Shown piece by piece: positions 1-7,162 of a DNA stretch of 8,146 nt; position 1 is the first letter of the stretch, and each line of letters begins with the position of its first letter. Source of the stretch: Hyphomicrobiales bacterium (GTDB lineage: Bacteria > Pseudomonadota > Alphaproteobacteria > Rhizobiales > Aestuariivirgaceae). A program made the position numbers and the translations under genes. The stretch is taken from NCBI GenBank assembly GCA_027051995.1, contig JALUFY010000342.1:1-8146 (forward strand), read 5' to 3'. A model generated the notes under the pieces. That model saw only the letters and a list, made by a program, of their open reading frames with translations, searched no databases and was not told the origin of the DNA.

Positions 1-39
1 CTGCAAGGCCTTCTGGACAGACTGTCCGCCATGAACTGA
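1..39 (+). CDS. Possible C-terminal tail of an upstream gene (partial)
   Basis: The first frame is open from the window edge to a TGA at 37-39 and would encode a 12-residue tail ending LLDRLSAMN. The leucine-rich, amphipathic look suits the end of a helical protein, but so short a stretch gives no family assignment. Frame 2 stops earlier, while frame 3 stays open longer, so the choice of frame is a guess. The following gap up to 206 shows no gene I can support. Confidence 0.3.
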   Translation: MQGLLDRLSAMN

Positions 40-206
40 TCCCTTGCCAGCGCCGCCGGGCTGTGCATGAATGGCCCGCATGACGACGCACGCGGAGCAT
101 AGCCGGCGAAAACCGCGCCTGTGAGGCCGCACGCCTCATTCCCCGAGCGCCGCCATGACGCGCGCGCCCTGCCCCGCATCCTGAACATCTCCCAAGGTTT
201 TCGCCC

Positions 207-1145
207 ATGCCCGCCGCCCTGTCCGCCCTTCTTCCCATCTTTCTGCTCATCCTGCTGGGCTATGGCCTGCGCAAGATCAGCTTCGTGCCGGCGGAGCAAT
301 GGCGGGGCATAGAGCTTCTGTGCTACTGGCTGCTCTTTCCGGCCCTGCTGATCGTCTCGCTGGCGAAAGCGGAGCTCTCCTTCGGAGCGCTGCGCTCATA
401 TGTTTATGGCCTTTACGCCATGATCATCGTCATGAGCCTGCTCATGTGGCTGGCGCGCAAGCCGCTGCGCGCCTGGCTGGACATGCGCGGGCCCACATAC
501 ACCTCGCTGTATCAGACGGTAACGCGCTGGAACGGCTTTATCGCCATGGCCATCATCGAAAAGCTCCATGGCGCGCCCGGCGTGGCCATTCTGGCGCTGG
601 CCTTCGCGGTGATGATTCCCTATCTGAACGTGGTCAACATTCTCATCCTCGCGGCCTACGCCGGGCACACCACACCATCGGCGCGCATGATCCTCATGGC
701 GGTGATAAAAAACCCGCTGATCCTGGCGGTTCTGACAGGACTGGCCATCAACCTTAGCGGCCTGCAACCGCCCGCCCCGGTGATGACGGCGCTGGAGCTT
801 ACCGGGCGCGGCGCGTTGGGGATGACGCTGCTGGCGCTGGGCGCGGGCCTGCAATGGCGGGCGGTGAAGACGGCGGGGCCGGAGATCGGCCTGTCGGTCA
901 TTCTGCGCCTCTTCGGCATGCCCGCCGTGGCGCTGGCCTGCGGACAGTTCTTCGGGGTGAGCGGCCCGCCCCTCGTGGTCATGGTGATCGCGGCGGCGGT
1001 GCCGACGGCGGTCAACGGCTATGTTCTGGCCCGCGCCATGGGCGGAGACGCCGAATATTACGCCGCGGCGGCCACCATGCAGGTCATCCTCTCCTTCGCC
1101 ACCCTGCCGGTATGGATCTGGCTGGCCACGCGCCTTGCTGGCTGA
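207..1145 (+). CDS. AEC-family (auxin efflux carrier-like) permease
   Basis: This 312-residue, very hydrophobic protein is a predicted inner-membrane secondary transporter of the AEC family, whose bacterial members export or exchange small organic acids or related compounds. The substrate cannot be read from the sequence. About ten membrane segments are visible, roughly at residues 5-20, 38-54, 68-86, 106-118, 124-150, 164-183, 200-215, 226-248, 252-272 and 286-306, in two halves as the family expects. Family-like signatures are LLFPALL in helix 2, RWNGFIA before helix 4, IKNPLILA before helix 6, and [10 protein letters not shown] in the second half near residue 270. The length is normal for the family. 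The ATG at 207 has an AAGG about 9 bases upstream, and the protein begins directly with a membrane helix. The gene lies 95 bases upstream of pyrB on the same strand but has no obvious link to pyrimidine synthesis; uracil transport is not indicated by family. Confidence 0.88.
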   Translation: MPAALSALLPIFLLILLGYGLRKISFVPAEQWRGIELLCYWLLFPALLIVSLAKAELSFGALRSYVYGLYAMIIVMSLLMWLARKPLRAWLDMRGPTYTSLYQTVTRWNGFIAMAIIEKLHGAPGVAILALAFAVMIPYLNVVNILILAAYAGHTTPSARMILMAVIKNPLILAVLTGLAINLSGLQPPAPVMTALELTGRGALGMTLLALGAGLQWRAVKTAGPEIGLSVILRLFGMPAVALACGQFFGVSGPPLVVMVIAAAVPTAVNGYVLARAMGGDAEYYAAAATMQVILSFATLPVWIWLATRLAG

Positions 1146-1186
1146 CGAGGCGCGGCGGATACGCCTGCCGCGCCTGTCTGGTTGAA

Positions 1187-1204
1187 AAGCGCCGCGCGGC
1201 GCTT
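1187..1204. repeat. Perfect 18-bp palindrome upstream of pyrB
   Basis: The sequence AAGCGCCGCGCGGCGCTT is identical to its own reverse complement. It lies 41 bases after the permease stop and 36 bases before the pyrB ATG. As RNA it could fold into a 7-bp stem with a GCGC loop, but no run of T follows, so it is not a standard intrinsic terminator. It could be an operator for a dimeric regulator or a transcript-processing hairpin. Chance is possible in such GC-rich DNA. Confidence 0.45.
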
Positions 1205-1240
1205 GCCCCGGACGGCGGCGGGGGCTATGTAACGGCTTTG

Positions 1241-2221
1241 ATGAACACCGGCTCCACATCCGCGCCGTCGGGGCGCATCCTCTCCGCCCGCGATCTGCTG
1301 GGCGTGGATGGATTGTCCGTTTCCGAAATCGCCGCCCTGCTCGATCTGGCCGATTCCTACGTGGAACTGAACCGCAGAACCGACAAGAAGCTTTCGGTGC
1401 TGCGCGGGCGCACCCACATCAACCTGTTCTTCGAGCCTTCCACCCGCACTCAGAGCTCCTTCGAGCTGGCCGGCAAGCGCCTCGGCGCGGACGTCATGAA
1501 CATGAGCGTCAAGACATCCTCGGTCTCCAAGGGCGAAACCCTGCTCGATACGGCCATGACGCTCAACGCCATGCACCCCGACCTGCTGGTGGTGCGCCAT
1601 CATCACGCCGGCGCGGCGGAGCTGCTGGCCCAGAAGGTGTCCTGCGCCGTCATCAACGCCGGAGACGGCCGCCATGAGCACCCCACCCAGGCGCTGCTCG
1701 ACGCCCTGACCATCCGCCGCCACAGGGGACGGCTGGAGAACCTCGTCATCGCCATCTGCGGCGACATCCTGCATTCGCGCGTGGCCCGCTCCAACATCAA
1801 TCTGCTGCTCAAGATGGGCGCCCATGTGCGGCTCGTCGCGCCCTCCTCCCTGCTGCCGCCGGACGCCGCGCGCCTCGGGCCGGAGATTTTCACCAGCATG
1901 GCCGATGGGCTGCGCGGGGCCGACGTGGTGATGATGCTGCGCCTGCAACTGGAGCGCATGAACGGCGCCTTCATCCCATCCACGCGCGAATACTACCGCT
2001 TTTACGGCCTCGATTCGGAAAAGCTGACGGCGGCCAAAGACGGCGCTCTGGTGATGCATCCGGGGCCCATGAACCGGGGGGTGGAGATTTCCTCCGACAT
2101 CGCCGATGGGCCGCAATCGGTGATCCGCGAGCAGGTGGAGATGGGCGTGGCCGTGCGCATGGCGGTGCTTGACGCCCTGGCGCGCAATCTGGAACCGGCG
2201 GGAGAAGGAGAAGAGGCATGA
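1241..2221 (+). CDS. pyrB: Aspartate carbamoyltransferase catalytic subunit
   Basis: This protein condenses carbamoyl phosphate with L-aspartate to give carbamoyl-aspartate, the committed step of pyrimidine synthesis in the cytoplasm. The 326-residue product carries all expected landmarks. These are the carbamoyl-phosphate loop [11 protein letters not shown] (STRT at 67-70), the mobile loop SVSKGE (96-99 includes S96 and K97), the HEHPTQ motif (147-150), [12 protein letters not shown] at 173-184 in the aspartate domain, and HPGPMNRG at 273-280. No catalytic residue appears missing. The frame is open far upstream, but the ATG at 1241 puts residue 1 about ten residues before the conserved domain and fits family length. 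There is no clear Shine-Dalgarno in front of it; a TTG sits directly before it. The stop overlaps the start of the pyrC-like gene (ATGA), which implies translational coupling and fits PyrB/PyrC-type complexes. No regulatory subunit gene (pyrI) is seen. Confidence 0.96.
   Translation: MNTGSTSAPSGRILSARDLLGVDGLSVSEIAALLDLADSYVELNRRTDKKLSVLRGRTHINLFFEPSTRTQSSFELAGKRLGADVMNMSVKTSSVSKGETLLDTAMTLNAMHPDLLVVRHHHAGAAELLAQKVSCAVINAGDGRHEHPTQALLDALTIRRHRGRLENLVIAICGDILHSRVARSNINLLLKMGAHVRLVAPSSLLPPDAARLGPEIFTSMADGLRGADVVMMLRLQLERMNGAFIPSTREYYRFYGLDSEKLTAAKDGALVMHPGPMNRGVEISSDIADGPQSVIREQVEMGVAVRMAVLDALARNLEPAGEGEEA
2205..2210 (+). promoter_or_regulatory. Strong ribosome binding site for the pyrC-like gene
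   Basis: AAGGAG lies inside the end of pyrB, 7 bases before the ATG at 2218. It fixes that overlapping start and supports coupled translation of the two genes. Confidence 0.75.
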
Positions 2222-3528
2222 GCCCCGTCACCGCGCTCACCGGCGATCCGCGCCGCCGCGCCTTCGTCAACGCCCGCCTCATGGACCCGTCCCGCGGGCT
2301 GGAGGGGCCAGGCGGCGTGCTCATCGAATCGGGCCGCATCGTCGCCTCGGGGCCGCAGGTTACCGCCGCCTCGGCGCGCGCCGACGATGTTATGGACTGC
2401 AAGGGCCATCTGCTTTTTCCCGGCCTCATCGACATGTGCGTCTTCACCGGCGAGCCGGGCAACGAATACCGCGAAACGCTGAAAAGCGCCTCTCTGGCCG
2501 CCGCCGCCGGAGGGGTGACCACCATGATCGTCATGCCCGCCACCGATCCGGTCATCGACGAGGCGGCCATCGTCGATTTCATCCTGCGCCGCGCCCGCGA
2601 CACGGCGGCCGTGCGCGTCGCCCCCATGGCCGCCATCACGCGCAGCCTGAAGGGCGAACAGATGAGCGAAACCGGCCTGCTGCGCGAGGCCGGCGCGGTG
2701 GCCCTCACCGACGGGCGGGCCGGGGTGGCCTCGCCGCGCGTGCTGCGCCGCGCCATGGCCTACGCGCGCGATTTCAACATGCTCGTCGTCCAGCACGTCA
2801 AGGACGCCGATCTGGCCGCCGGCGGAGTGATGAACGAAGGCGAGTTGTCCGCCCGTCTCGGCCTGCCCGGCATCCCCCGGCAGGCGGAGATCATCATGCT
2901 GGAGCGCGATATCCGCCTGGTGGAGCTGACCGGGGCGCGCTATCACGCCGCGCAGATCTCCTGCGCCGAATCTCTGGACATCATCCGCCGGGCGAAGGAC
3001 GCCGGGCTGCCCGTCACCTGCGGCGTCTCCATCAATCACCTGACGCTGAACGAGAATGACATCGGGGCCTGGCGCACCTTCTTCAAGCTGACGCCGCCGC
3101 TGCGCCGCGAGGAAGACCGCGCAGCCCTGGCGCGCGGCGTGGCCGATGGAACCATCGACGTCATCGTCTCCGCCCACGATCCGCAAAGCGCCGACACCAA
3201 GCGCCTGCCCTTCGCCGAGGCCGCCTTCGGGGCCATCGGGCTTGAGACGCTGTTTTCCGCCGCCTTCAGCCTGCATCTGGGCGGCGAGATCCCCCTGCCC
3301 CGGCTGATCGAGGCCATGAGCGCCGCCCCGGCCCGCCTGCTGGAGCTGGAGGGCGGCTCGCTGGCCCCCGGCCAGCCGGCCGATTTCGCCATCGCCGATC
3401 CGGACGCTTCCTGGAAGGTGGAGCCGGAGGCCCTGCGCTCCCTGTCGAAGAACACCCCCTTCGAGGATCGCGTCTTCACCGGCCGGGTCATCCACACCGT
3501 GGTTGCGGGCCGCTCGGTATTTTCCTAA
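2218..3528 (+). CDS. pyrC: Dihydroorotase-like protein with degraded metal site (PyrC homologue)
   Basis: By homology and position this is a type I dihydroorotase-family amidohydrolase (436 residues, normal length), the family that cyclises carbamoyl-aspartate to dihydroorotate. Clear family landmarks include FPGLID (67-72), [37 protein letters not shown] near 192-210, [16 protein letters not shown] and GLETL. The catalytic residues are largely gone. The D-x-H-x-H metal motif reads D72-M-C74-V-F76. The substrate arginine of REPG is a glycine (G78). The histidine of the H-x-S region is Q236. The DHAPH motif reads A309-H-D-P-Q. His183 is retained. This matches my recollection of an alphaproteobacterial subgroup with a (S)HDPQ-type motif. 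I infer a non-catalytic or mechanistically different protein, perhaps a structural partner for PyrB, as known for the inactive PyrC' of Pseudomonas. A separate active dihydroorotase should then exist elsewhere. The start overlaps the pyrB stop and has a strong ribosome site. Confidence 0.9.
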   Translation: MSPVTALTGDPRRRAFVNARLMDPSRGLEGPGGVLIESGRIVASGPQVTAASARADDVMDCKGHLLFPGLIDMCVFTGEPGNEYRETLKSASLAAAAGGVTTMIVMPATDPVIDEAAIVDFILRRARDTAAVRVAPMAAITRSLKGEQMSETGLLREAGAVALTDGRAGVASPRVLRRAMAYARDFNMLVVQHVKDADLAAGGVMNEGELSARLGLPGIPRQAEIIMLERDIRLVELTGARYHAAQISCAESLDIIRRAKDAGLPVTCGVSINHLTLNENDIGAWRTFFKLTPPLRREEDRAALARGVADGTIDVIVSAHDPQSADTKRLPFAEAAFGAIGLETLFSAAFSLHLGGEIPLPRLIEAMSAAPARLLELEGGSLAPGQPADFAIADPDASWKVEPEALRSLSKNTPFEDRVFTGRVIHTVVAGRSVFS

Positions 3529-3567
3529 GCTTGCGCTGACGCGGGCAGCATGGCGGAGGGTATGCGC

Positions 3568-4170
3568 ATGGGCATCGGCGCAAGCGAGATCATCTGGCTG
3601 ATCACCGGCTATCTGGCCGGCTCCATCCCCTTCGGCCTCGTCCTGCCGAAGGCGGCGGGGCTGGGGGATGTGCGCAAGATCGGCTCGGGCAACATCGGCG
3701 CGACCAACGTGCTGCGCACCGGCTCGAAGAAGCTGGCCGCCGCCACCCTGCTGCTGGACATGCTCAAGGGGCTTCTTCCCACCCTGCTGGCCGGTTCGCT
3801 GGCCGGCCTGCCCGCCGCCATGCTCGCCGGGCTGGGGGCCTTCGCCGGGCATGTCTTTCCCCTCTGGCTGAAATTCAGGGGCGGCAAGGGCGTGGCCACT
3901 TATATCGGCGTGCTCTTCGGCCTGTGGTGGCCGCTGGGGCTGGCCTTCATCGCCGTGTGGCTGCTCACCGCCTTCATCTTCCGCATCTCCTCGCTCTCGG
4001 CGCTGACGGCCGCCGCCCTTTCGCCCGCCGCCGCATGGCTGCTGGGGCGCGTGGAGCTCATCCCCTATCTGGCGCTGCTCGGCGCGGCCATCTTTCTTAC
4101 CCACCGGGAAAACATCGTCCGGCTGTTCAGGGGACGCGAGCCGCGCATCAATCTGAAAAGCGGATCATGA
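3568..4170 (+). CDS. plsY: Acyl-phosphate:glycerol-3-phosphate acyltransferase
   Basis: PlsY is an integral inner-membrane enzyme that transfers an acyl group from acyl-phosphate to glycerol-3-phosphate, giving lysophosphatidic acid, the first step of phospholipid synthesis. The 200-residue product has the three cytoplasmic family motifs: GSIPFG at 18-23, [12 protein letters not shown] at 39-50, and [15 protein letters not shown] at 94-108, plus HRENIVRL near the C terminus. About five membrane helices are visible, at roughly 6-26, 57-76, 78-98, 112-138 and 145-177. Three in-frame ATGs occur at 3550, 3562 and 3568. I chose 3568 because GGAGGG at 3555-3560 lies 7 bases before it, whereas 3562 is too close to that site and 3550 has nothing comparable; the 3550 start would add six residues. 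The gene begins 39 bases after the pyrC-like stop, and its stop overlaps the dprA start, so it is mid-operon. Confidence 0.95.
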   Translation: MGIGASEIIWLITGYLAGSIPFGLVLPKAAGLGDVRKIGSGNIGATNVLRTGSKKLAAATLLLDMLKGLLPTLLAGSLAGLPAAMLAGLGAFAGHVFPLWLKFRGGKGVATYIGVLFGLWWPLGLAFIAVWLLTAFIFRISSLSALTAAALSPAAAWLLGRVELIPYLALLGAAIFLTHRENIVRLFRGREPRINLKSGS

Positions 4171-5315
4171 CCGCGCCCGGCCGTCTGCTCGACGATGCCC
4201 AGCGGCTGGACTGGCTGCGCCTGTCGCGCTCGGAAAACGTCGGCCCGGTGCTTTTCTATCAGCTTGTCAACCGCTTCGGCGGGGCCGCCGCCGCCCTTGA
4301 GGCCCTGCCCGAAATCTCCCGCCGCGCCGGGCGGACAAGGCCGGTGCGCATCTATCCAAGAGAGCGCGCCGAAGCGGATTTCGAACGCGCCGCGAAAATC
4401 GGCGCGCGCTTCGTGGCGCGCGGAGAGCATGGCTATCCGCCGCTGTTGCGCCACATCTCCGGCCCGCCGCCGCTGCTGTGCATTCGCGGGCGCGCCGAGG
4501 TGGCCGAGATGCCGCTGCTGGCCATCGTCGGCTCGCGCAACGCCTCTCTGGCCGGGCTGAAGTTCACCCGCCAGATCGCGGCGGAGATTGGCGCGGCGGG
4601 ATACGGCGTCGTCTCCGGGCTGGCGCGCGGCATCGACACCGCCGCTCATGAAGCCACGCTCCAGAGCGGCACCATCGCCGTGCTGGCCGGCGGCATAGAT
4701 CACGTCTATCCGCGCGAGAATGCCGGATTGATGGAGAAAATCGCCGAAACGGGCCTGCTGGCCACCGAGATGACGCCGGGCACCGCGCCGCGCGCCGACT
4801 TCTTCCCGCGCCGCAACCGGCTGGTCTCCGGCATGGCGCTGGGCGTCTTCGTGGCCGAGGCCGCCTTCCGCTCCGGCTCGCTGATCACCGCGCGGCTGGC
4901 CGGCGAACAGGGCCGCGAGGTCTTCGCCGCGCCCGGCTCGCCCATGGATCCGCGCGCAGCCGGGGCCAACCGCCTGATCCGCGACGGGGCCACACTGGTG
5001 ACCTGCGCGCGCGACATTCTGGAACCCTTGGCGGCGCTGGCCGCACGCCCCCTGCCGGAAGCCGCGCCCATGACCACGGCGAAGGATGGCACCGGCATGA
5101 CCGAACATGGCGGCGAGGCCCCGCCCCCGGCGGCTGTGCCGGATTCGCTTTATGAAACCGTTCTCGCCCTGCTCGGCTCCGCTCCCGTCAGTGTGGACGA
5201 CATCATCAGAGAAACCGGCCAGAACGCGAGCGTCATTCTCGCCGCGCTCATGGACATGGAAATCTCCGGCGCGATCACAAGAAACCCCGATGGCGGCGTG
5301 CAGGCGGCGGTATAG
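4167..5315 (+). CDS. dprA: DNA-processing protein DprA (Smf)
   Basis: DprA binds incoming single-stranded DNA in the cytoplasm, protects it and loads RecA during natural transformation; it is also widespread in bacteria not known to be competent. The 382-residue product shows the usual three-part layout. An N-terminal SAM/helix-hairpin-like region covers about residues 10-75 ([23 protein letters not shown]). The Rossmann-like core covers about 85-285, with VGSRNAS (121-127), SGLARGID (150-157), AVLAGGID (171-178), [11 protein letters not shown] (212-222), and the SGSLITA and APGSP signatures. A C-terminal winged-helix domain lies at about 325-380 after a low-complexity, proline/alanine-rich linker. 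The ATG at 4167 overlaps the plsY stop (ATGA) and precedes the conserved N-terminal region by about 12 residues; only a weak purine stretch (GAAAAG) lies upstream. In many alphaproteobacteria topA follows dprA; here it does not. The other competence genes are not in the window. Confidence 0.95.
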   Translation: MTAPGRLLDDAQRLDWLRLSRSENVGPVLFYQLVNRFGGAAAALEALPEISRRAGRTRPVRIYPRERAEADFERAAKIGARFVARGEHGYPPLLRHISGPPPLLCIRGRAEVAEMPLLAIVGSRNASLAGLKFTRQIAAEIGAAGYGVVSGLARGIDTAAHEATLQSGTIAVLAGGIDHVYPRENAGLMEKIAETGLLATEMTPGTAPRADFFPRRNRLVSGMALGVFVAEAAFRSGSLITARLAGEQGREVFAAPGSPMDPRAAGANRLIRDGATLVTCARDILEPLAALAARPLPEAAPMTTAKDGTGMTEHGGEAPPPAAVPDSLYETVLALLGSAPVSVDDIIRETGQNASVILAALMDMEISGAITRNPDGGVQAAV

Positions 5316-5437
5316 TTAAAATGCGAGCAATCCGCCTATCGGAATATTCACCTTTTACATGCAATGATATGTGCGGTGGAGAGAAGCATTGAATTTCATG
5401 TTCGATACGTCTTTCCACGCACGGTTGAACTACATTG

Positions 5438-5462
5438 TTCCCGGTTGATCCGGGGATTTTTT
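5438..5462 (+). terminator. Possible intrinsic terminator after dprA
   Basis: CCCGG (5440-5444) and CCGGG (5450-5454) can pair around a TTGAT loop. The stem can extend by one G-T and one T-A pair and is followed at once by six T (5457-5462). It would end the pyrB-dprA transcript about 125 bases past dprA. The short stem makes this moderate evidence. Confidence 0.5.
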
Positions 5463-5537
5463 ACCGGCCCTTAAGTTTCCCCTGATAAGGTGTGGCAATC
5501 CATCAAGAGGGGCGCTGAAAACGGACAGGACGCGAAC

Positions 5538-5825
5538 ATGCAAGCCAGACAGCCACAGGGCACCGCCGGAAAGGAGCGCCGCAGCGCCCAGCGGCTCCGC
5601 GTGCTCAAGCAGGCCTACATCATCTTCAACAACCGGCAGTCCACCATCACCTGCCGCCTGCGGGACATCTCCACCACCGGCTGCCGCCTGAAGCTGCACA
5701 ATCCGGCCATGGTGCCCAACCAGTTCCTCATCTATTTCCCGACGGACGGCCGCGAGCGCCCCTGTGAAATCGCCTGGCGCGGCATCGGCCAGATCGGCGC
5801 GCGCTTCCTCGACGCGCCCGCCTGA
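5538..5825 (+). CDS. Small PilZ-domain protein (probable cyclic-di-GMP receptor)
   Basis: The 95-residue product is essentially one PilZ domain, a beta-barrel that binds cyclic-di-GMP and alters motility, adhesion or exopolysaccharide output through partner proteins. Both ligand motifs are intact: an RxxxR element at R15-SAQ-R19 (in ERRSAQR) and the D/N-x-S-x-x-G element at D43-ISTT-G48. The end of the barrel is visible as CEIAWRGIGQIGARFLD. There is no signal peptide, membrane helix or second domain, so any output must come through an interacting protein. AGGA at 5527-5530 lies 7 bases before the ATG at 5538, which decides the start; a GTG at 5490 in the same frame would add 16 residues that look non-conserved. 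The gene stands alone: upstream is a likely terminator, and a strong terminator follows 21 bases after the stop. No diguanylate cyclase or flagellar gene nearby hints at its target. Confidence 0.9.
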   Translation: MQARQPQGTAGKERRSAQRLRVLKQAYIIFNNRQSTITCRLRDISTTGCRLKLHNPAMVPNQFLIYFPTDGRERPCEIAWRGIGQIGARFLDAPA

Positions 5826-5846
5826 AGAGGATAAAAACATGCGCGC

Positions 5847-5877
5847 AAAAAACCCGCCCTCGTCAGGCGGGTTTTTT
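5847..5877. terminator. Bidirectional intrinsic terminator between PilZ and DUF3126 genes
   Basis: A6-CCCGCC (5847-5858) and GGCGGG-T6 (5866-5877) form a perfect 12-bp inverted repeat around a 7-base loop. It has a T-run for each strand. It ends the PilZ transcript 21 bases after its stop, and the convergent cysE-DUF3126 transcript about 40 bases after the DUF3126 stop. Confidence 0.93.
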
Positions 5878-5917
5878 CATCTTGTCCAGCTTGACCGGCG
5901 GCGCCGCGCGGAAGCGC

Positions 5918-6154
5918 TTATCCCTCTTCCTCCAGATCGAAATCCAGAATGGCCATCTGGAAATTGTAGGAGATGTCGTTGGGATCCTCGTCATCCTTGA
6001 ACAGGACGCCGATGAATTCATCGCCGATATAGACTTCCGCCGAATCGTCCTTCTGCGGGCGTCTGCGCACTTCCAGCGCAGGCAGCTGGAACTTGCGGCG
6101 CAGATAGTTGTTGAGCTTGGTGATTTCCGTAGGTGTCACGGCGGCGCGCCTCAT
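5918..6154 (-). CDS. DUF3126 family protein
   Basis: This 78-residue soluble, acidic-tailed protein matches my memory of the DUF3126 family, a small alphaproteobacterial family of unknown function. Recognisable stretches are TPTEITKLNNYLRRKF near the start, the core SAEVYIGDEFIGVLFKDDED (residues about 38-57), and SYNFQMAILDFDLEEE at the end. There is no membrane segment, signal peptide or cysteine, and no obvious catalytic set. The gene starts 51 bases after the cysE stop on the same strand and shares the terminator at 5847-5877, so it is probably co-transcribed with cysE. That neighbourhood suggests, without proving, a link to sulfur-amino-acid metabolism. No good Shine-Dalgarno precedes the ATG at 6154; the nearest, GGAAG, is about 14 bases upstream. 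A GTG five codons in is an alternative start. Confidence 0.88.
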   Translation of the reverse strand: MRRAAVTPTEITKLNNYLRRKFQLPALEVRRRPQKDDSAEVYIGDEFIGVLFKDDEDPNDISYNFQMAILDFDLEEEG

Positions 6155-6205
6155 GTTGTGGTGAATCAGCTTCCGCTCAAGGCTTACCCCGCCGCCGCGC
6201 CCGAC

Positions 6206-7036
6206 TCAAGATTCTTCTTCTTCCGCCGCGCCGATATTCTGATCCATGACGCGCGCCGGCTCCTCCTCGCAGCCGGTATAGCCGACGATGCGCGCGGGCA
6301 CGCCCGCCACGGTGCGCCGGGGCGGCACATCGGAGAGCACCACGGAGCCGGAAGCCACCTTGGCGCAGCGGCCCACCTCGATATTGCCCAGCACCTTGCA
6401 GCCCGCGCCGAGCAGCACGCCCTCGCGGATTTTCGGATGCCGGTCGCCTTCCTCCTTGCCGGTGCCGCCAAGGGTGACGTCCTGAAGGATGGAGACATTG
6501 TCCTCCACCACCGCCGTTTCGCCGATGACGATGGAATGGCCATGATCGATCATGATGCCCTTGCCCATGCGCGCCGCCGGATGGATGTCCACCGAAAAGA
6601 CCGAAGAGGAACGGCTTTGCAGGAACAGGGCGAAATCCCTGCGCCCCATGCTCCACAGGGCATGGGCCAGCCGGTGCGCCTGCAGGGCCTGATAGCCCTT
6701 GAAATAAAGAAACGGCTCGATATAGCGCTCGCAGGCCGGGTCGCGCTCGTAAACGGCCAGAATGTCGGCCCGCGCCGCCTGGCCGATTTCCGGATCGGCC
6801 TTCAGCGCCGCGCCATAGGCCTGAATGATGAGTTCGGCGTTGATGTCGCCATTGGCCAGCAGAATGGCCAGCCGATGGCCGATGGCCTGGCCGAAGCGCT
6901 CGTGATTGAGCACGGCGGAATAGATGAAGCCGCCAAGCGACTGATCAGCCTCCAGAATCTGCCGCGCTTCCTCGCGGATTTGCCGCCAGACCGGATCGAG
7001 CTTGTGAACTTCCGCCTTTCCGGCAATCTGTGTCAT
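6206..7036 (-). CDS. cysE: Serine O-acetyltransferase
   Basis: CysE acetylates L-serine with acetyl-CoA to O-acetylserine, the precursor that cysteine synthase converts to cysteine, in the cytoplasm. The 276-residue product has the usual N-terminal helical domain (about 12-135: WRQIREEA, YFKGYQALQAHRLAH) and a C-terminal left-handed beta-helix of hexapeptide repeats (about 145-250). The probable catalytic pair is D150 in DIHPAA and H165 in IMIDHGHSIVIGET; their 15-residue spacing matches Asp143/His158 of E. coli. The acetyl-CoA region GGTGKEEGDRHPKI is also present. The tail after GVPARIVGY continues through MDQNI into an acidic EEEES end, so the terminal isoleucine that E. coli CysE inserts into CysK is not at the C terminus. 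The frame stays open upstream of the start, but GAGGA 8-13 bases before the ATG at 7036, a TATAAT box behind it, and family length fix the start. DUF3126 follows downstream. Confidence 0.96.
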   Translation of the reverse strand: MTQIAGKAEVHKLDPVWRQIREEARQILEADQSLGGFIYSAVLNHERFGQAIGHRLAILLANGDINAELIIQAYGAALKADPEIGQAARADILAVYERDPACERYIEPFLYFKGYQALQAHRLAHALWSMGRRDFALFLQSRSSSVFSVDIHPAARMGKGIMIDHGHSIVIGETAVVEDNVSILQDVTLGGTGKEEGDRHPKIREGVLLGAGCKVLGNIEVGRCAKVASGSVVLSDVPPRRTVAGVPARIVGYTGCEEEPARVMDQNIGAAEEEES

Positions 7037-7044
7037 GGGTTTCG

Positions 7045-7049
7045 TCCTC
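7045..7049 (-). promoter_or_regulatory. Ribosome binding site for cysE
   Basis: GAGGA on the minus strand lies 8 bases before the cysE ATG at 7036. It singles out that start within a reading frame that is open for much longer upstream. Confidence 0.65.
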
Positions 7050-7067
7050 GCAAACGCCGTGACGCTG

Positions 7068-7073
7068 ATTATA
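7068..7073 (-). promoter_or_regulatory. Probable -10 box of the cysE promoter
   Basis: A perfect TATAAT on the minus strand lies 31 bases before the cysE ATG, which would give a leader of about 25 bases. No convincing TTGACA-like -35 hexamer sits 16-18 bases upstream, so the promoter may be weak, activator-dependent or only apparent. Confidence 0.5.
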
Positions 7074-7162
7074 CAGCAAAACACGCATTCCCCTGCATCA
7101 TGACACGGAAAAATGAACAAACCCCTTGCCGGGGAGCGGATTTGCATTCCATTCTCTCCGCC

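Noticed and set aside
40..206. Search for a gene or control element before the permease
   Set aside because: A 63-codon frame from 121 overlaps the permease out of frame and is Pro/Cys/Ser-rich without motifs. I saw no promoter pair or meaningful repeat.
854..1240. Upstream extension of the pyrB frame into the permease gene
   Set aside because: The extension overlaps the permease and encodes no conserved sequence. PyrB family length and domain start fit the ATG at 1241.
2002..4104. 700-codon minus-strand open frame opposite pyrC and plsY
   Set aside because: It is antisense to well-recognised genes and rich in Gly, Gln, His and Arg, as expected for the complement of GC-biased codons. There is no domain or ribosome site.
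5425..5453. TTGAAC as a possible -35 for a PilZ promoter
   Set aside because: No -10-like hexamer lies 16-18 bases downstream; the position holds ATCCGG and neighbouring GC-rich sequence.
7122..7134. CCCC-TTGCC-GGGG hairpin between cysE and the crotonase-family gene
   Set aside because: It is a four-base stem with no T-run on either strand, in a short divergent intergenic region; too weak to call a terminator or operator.
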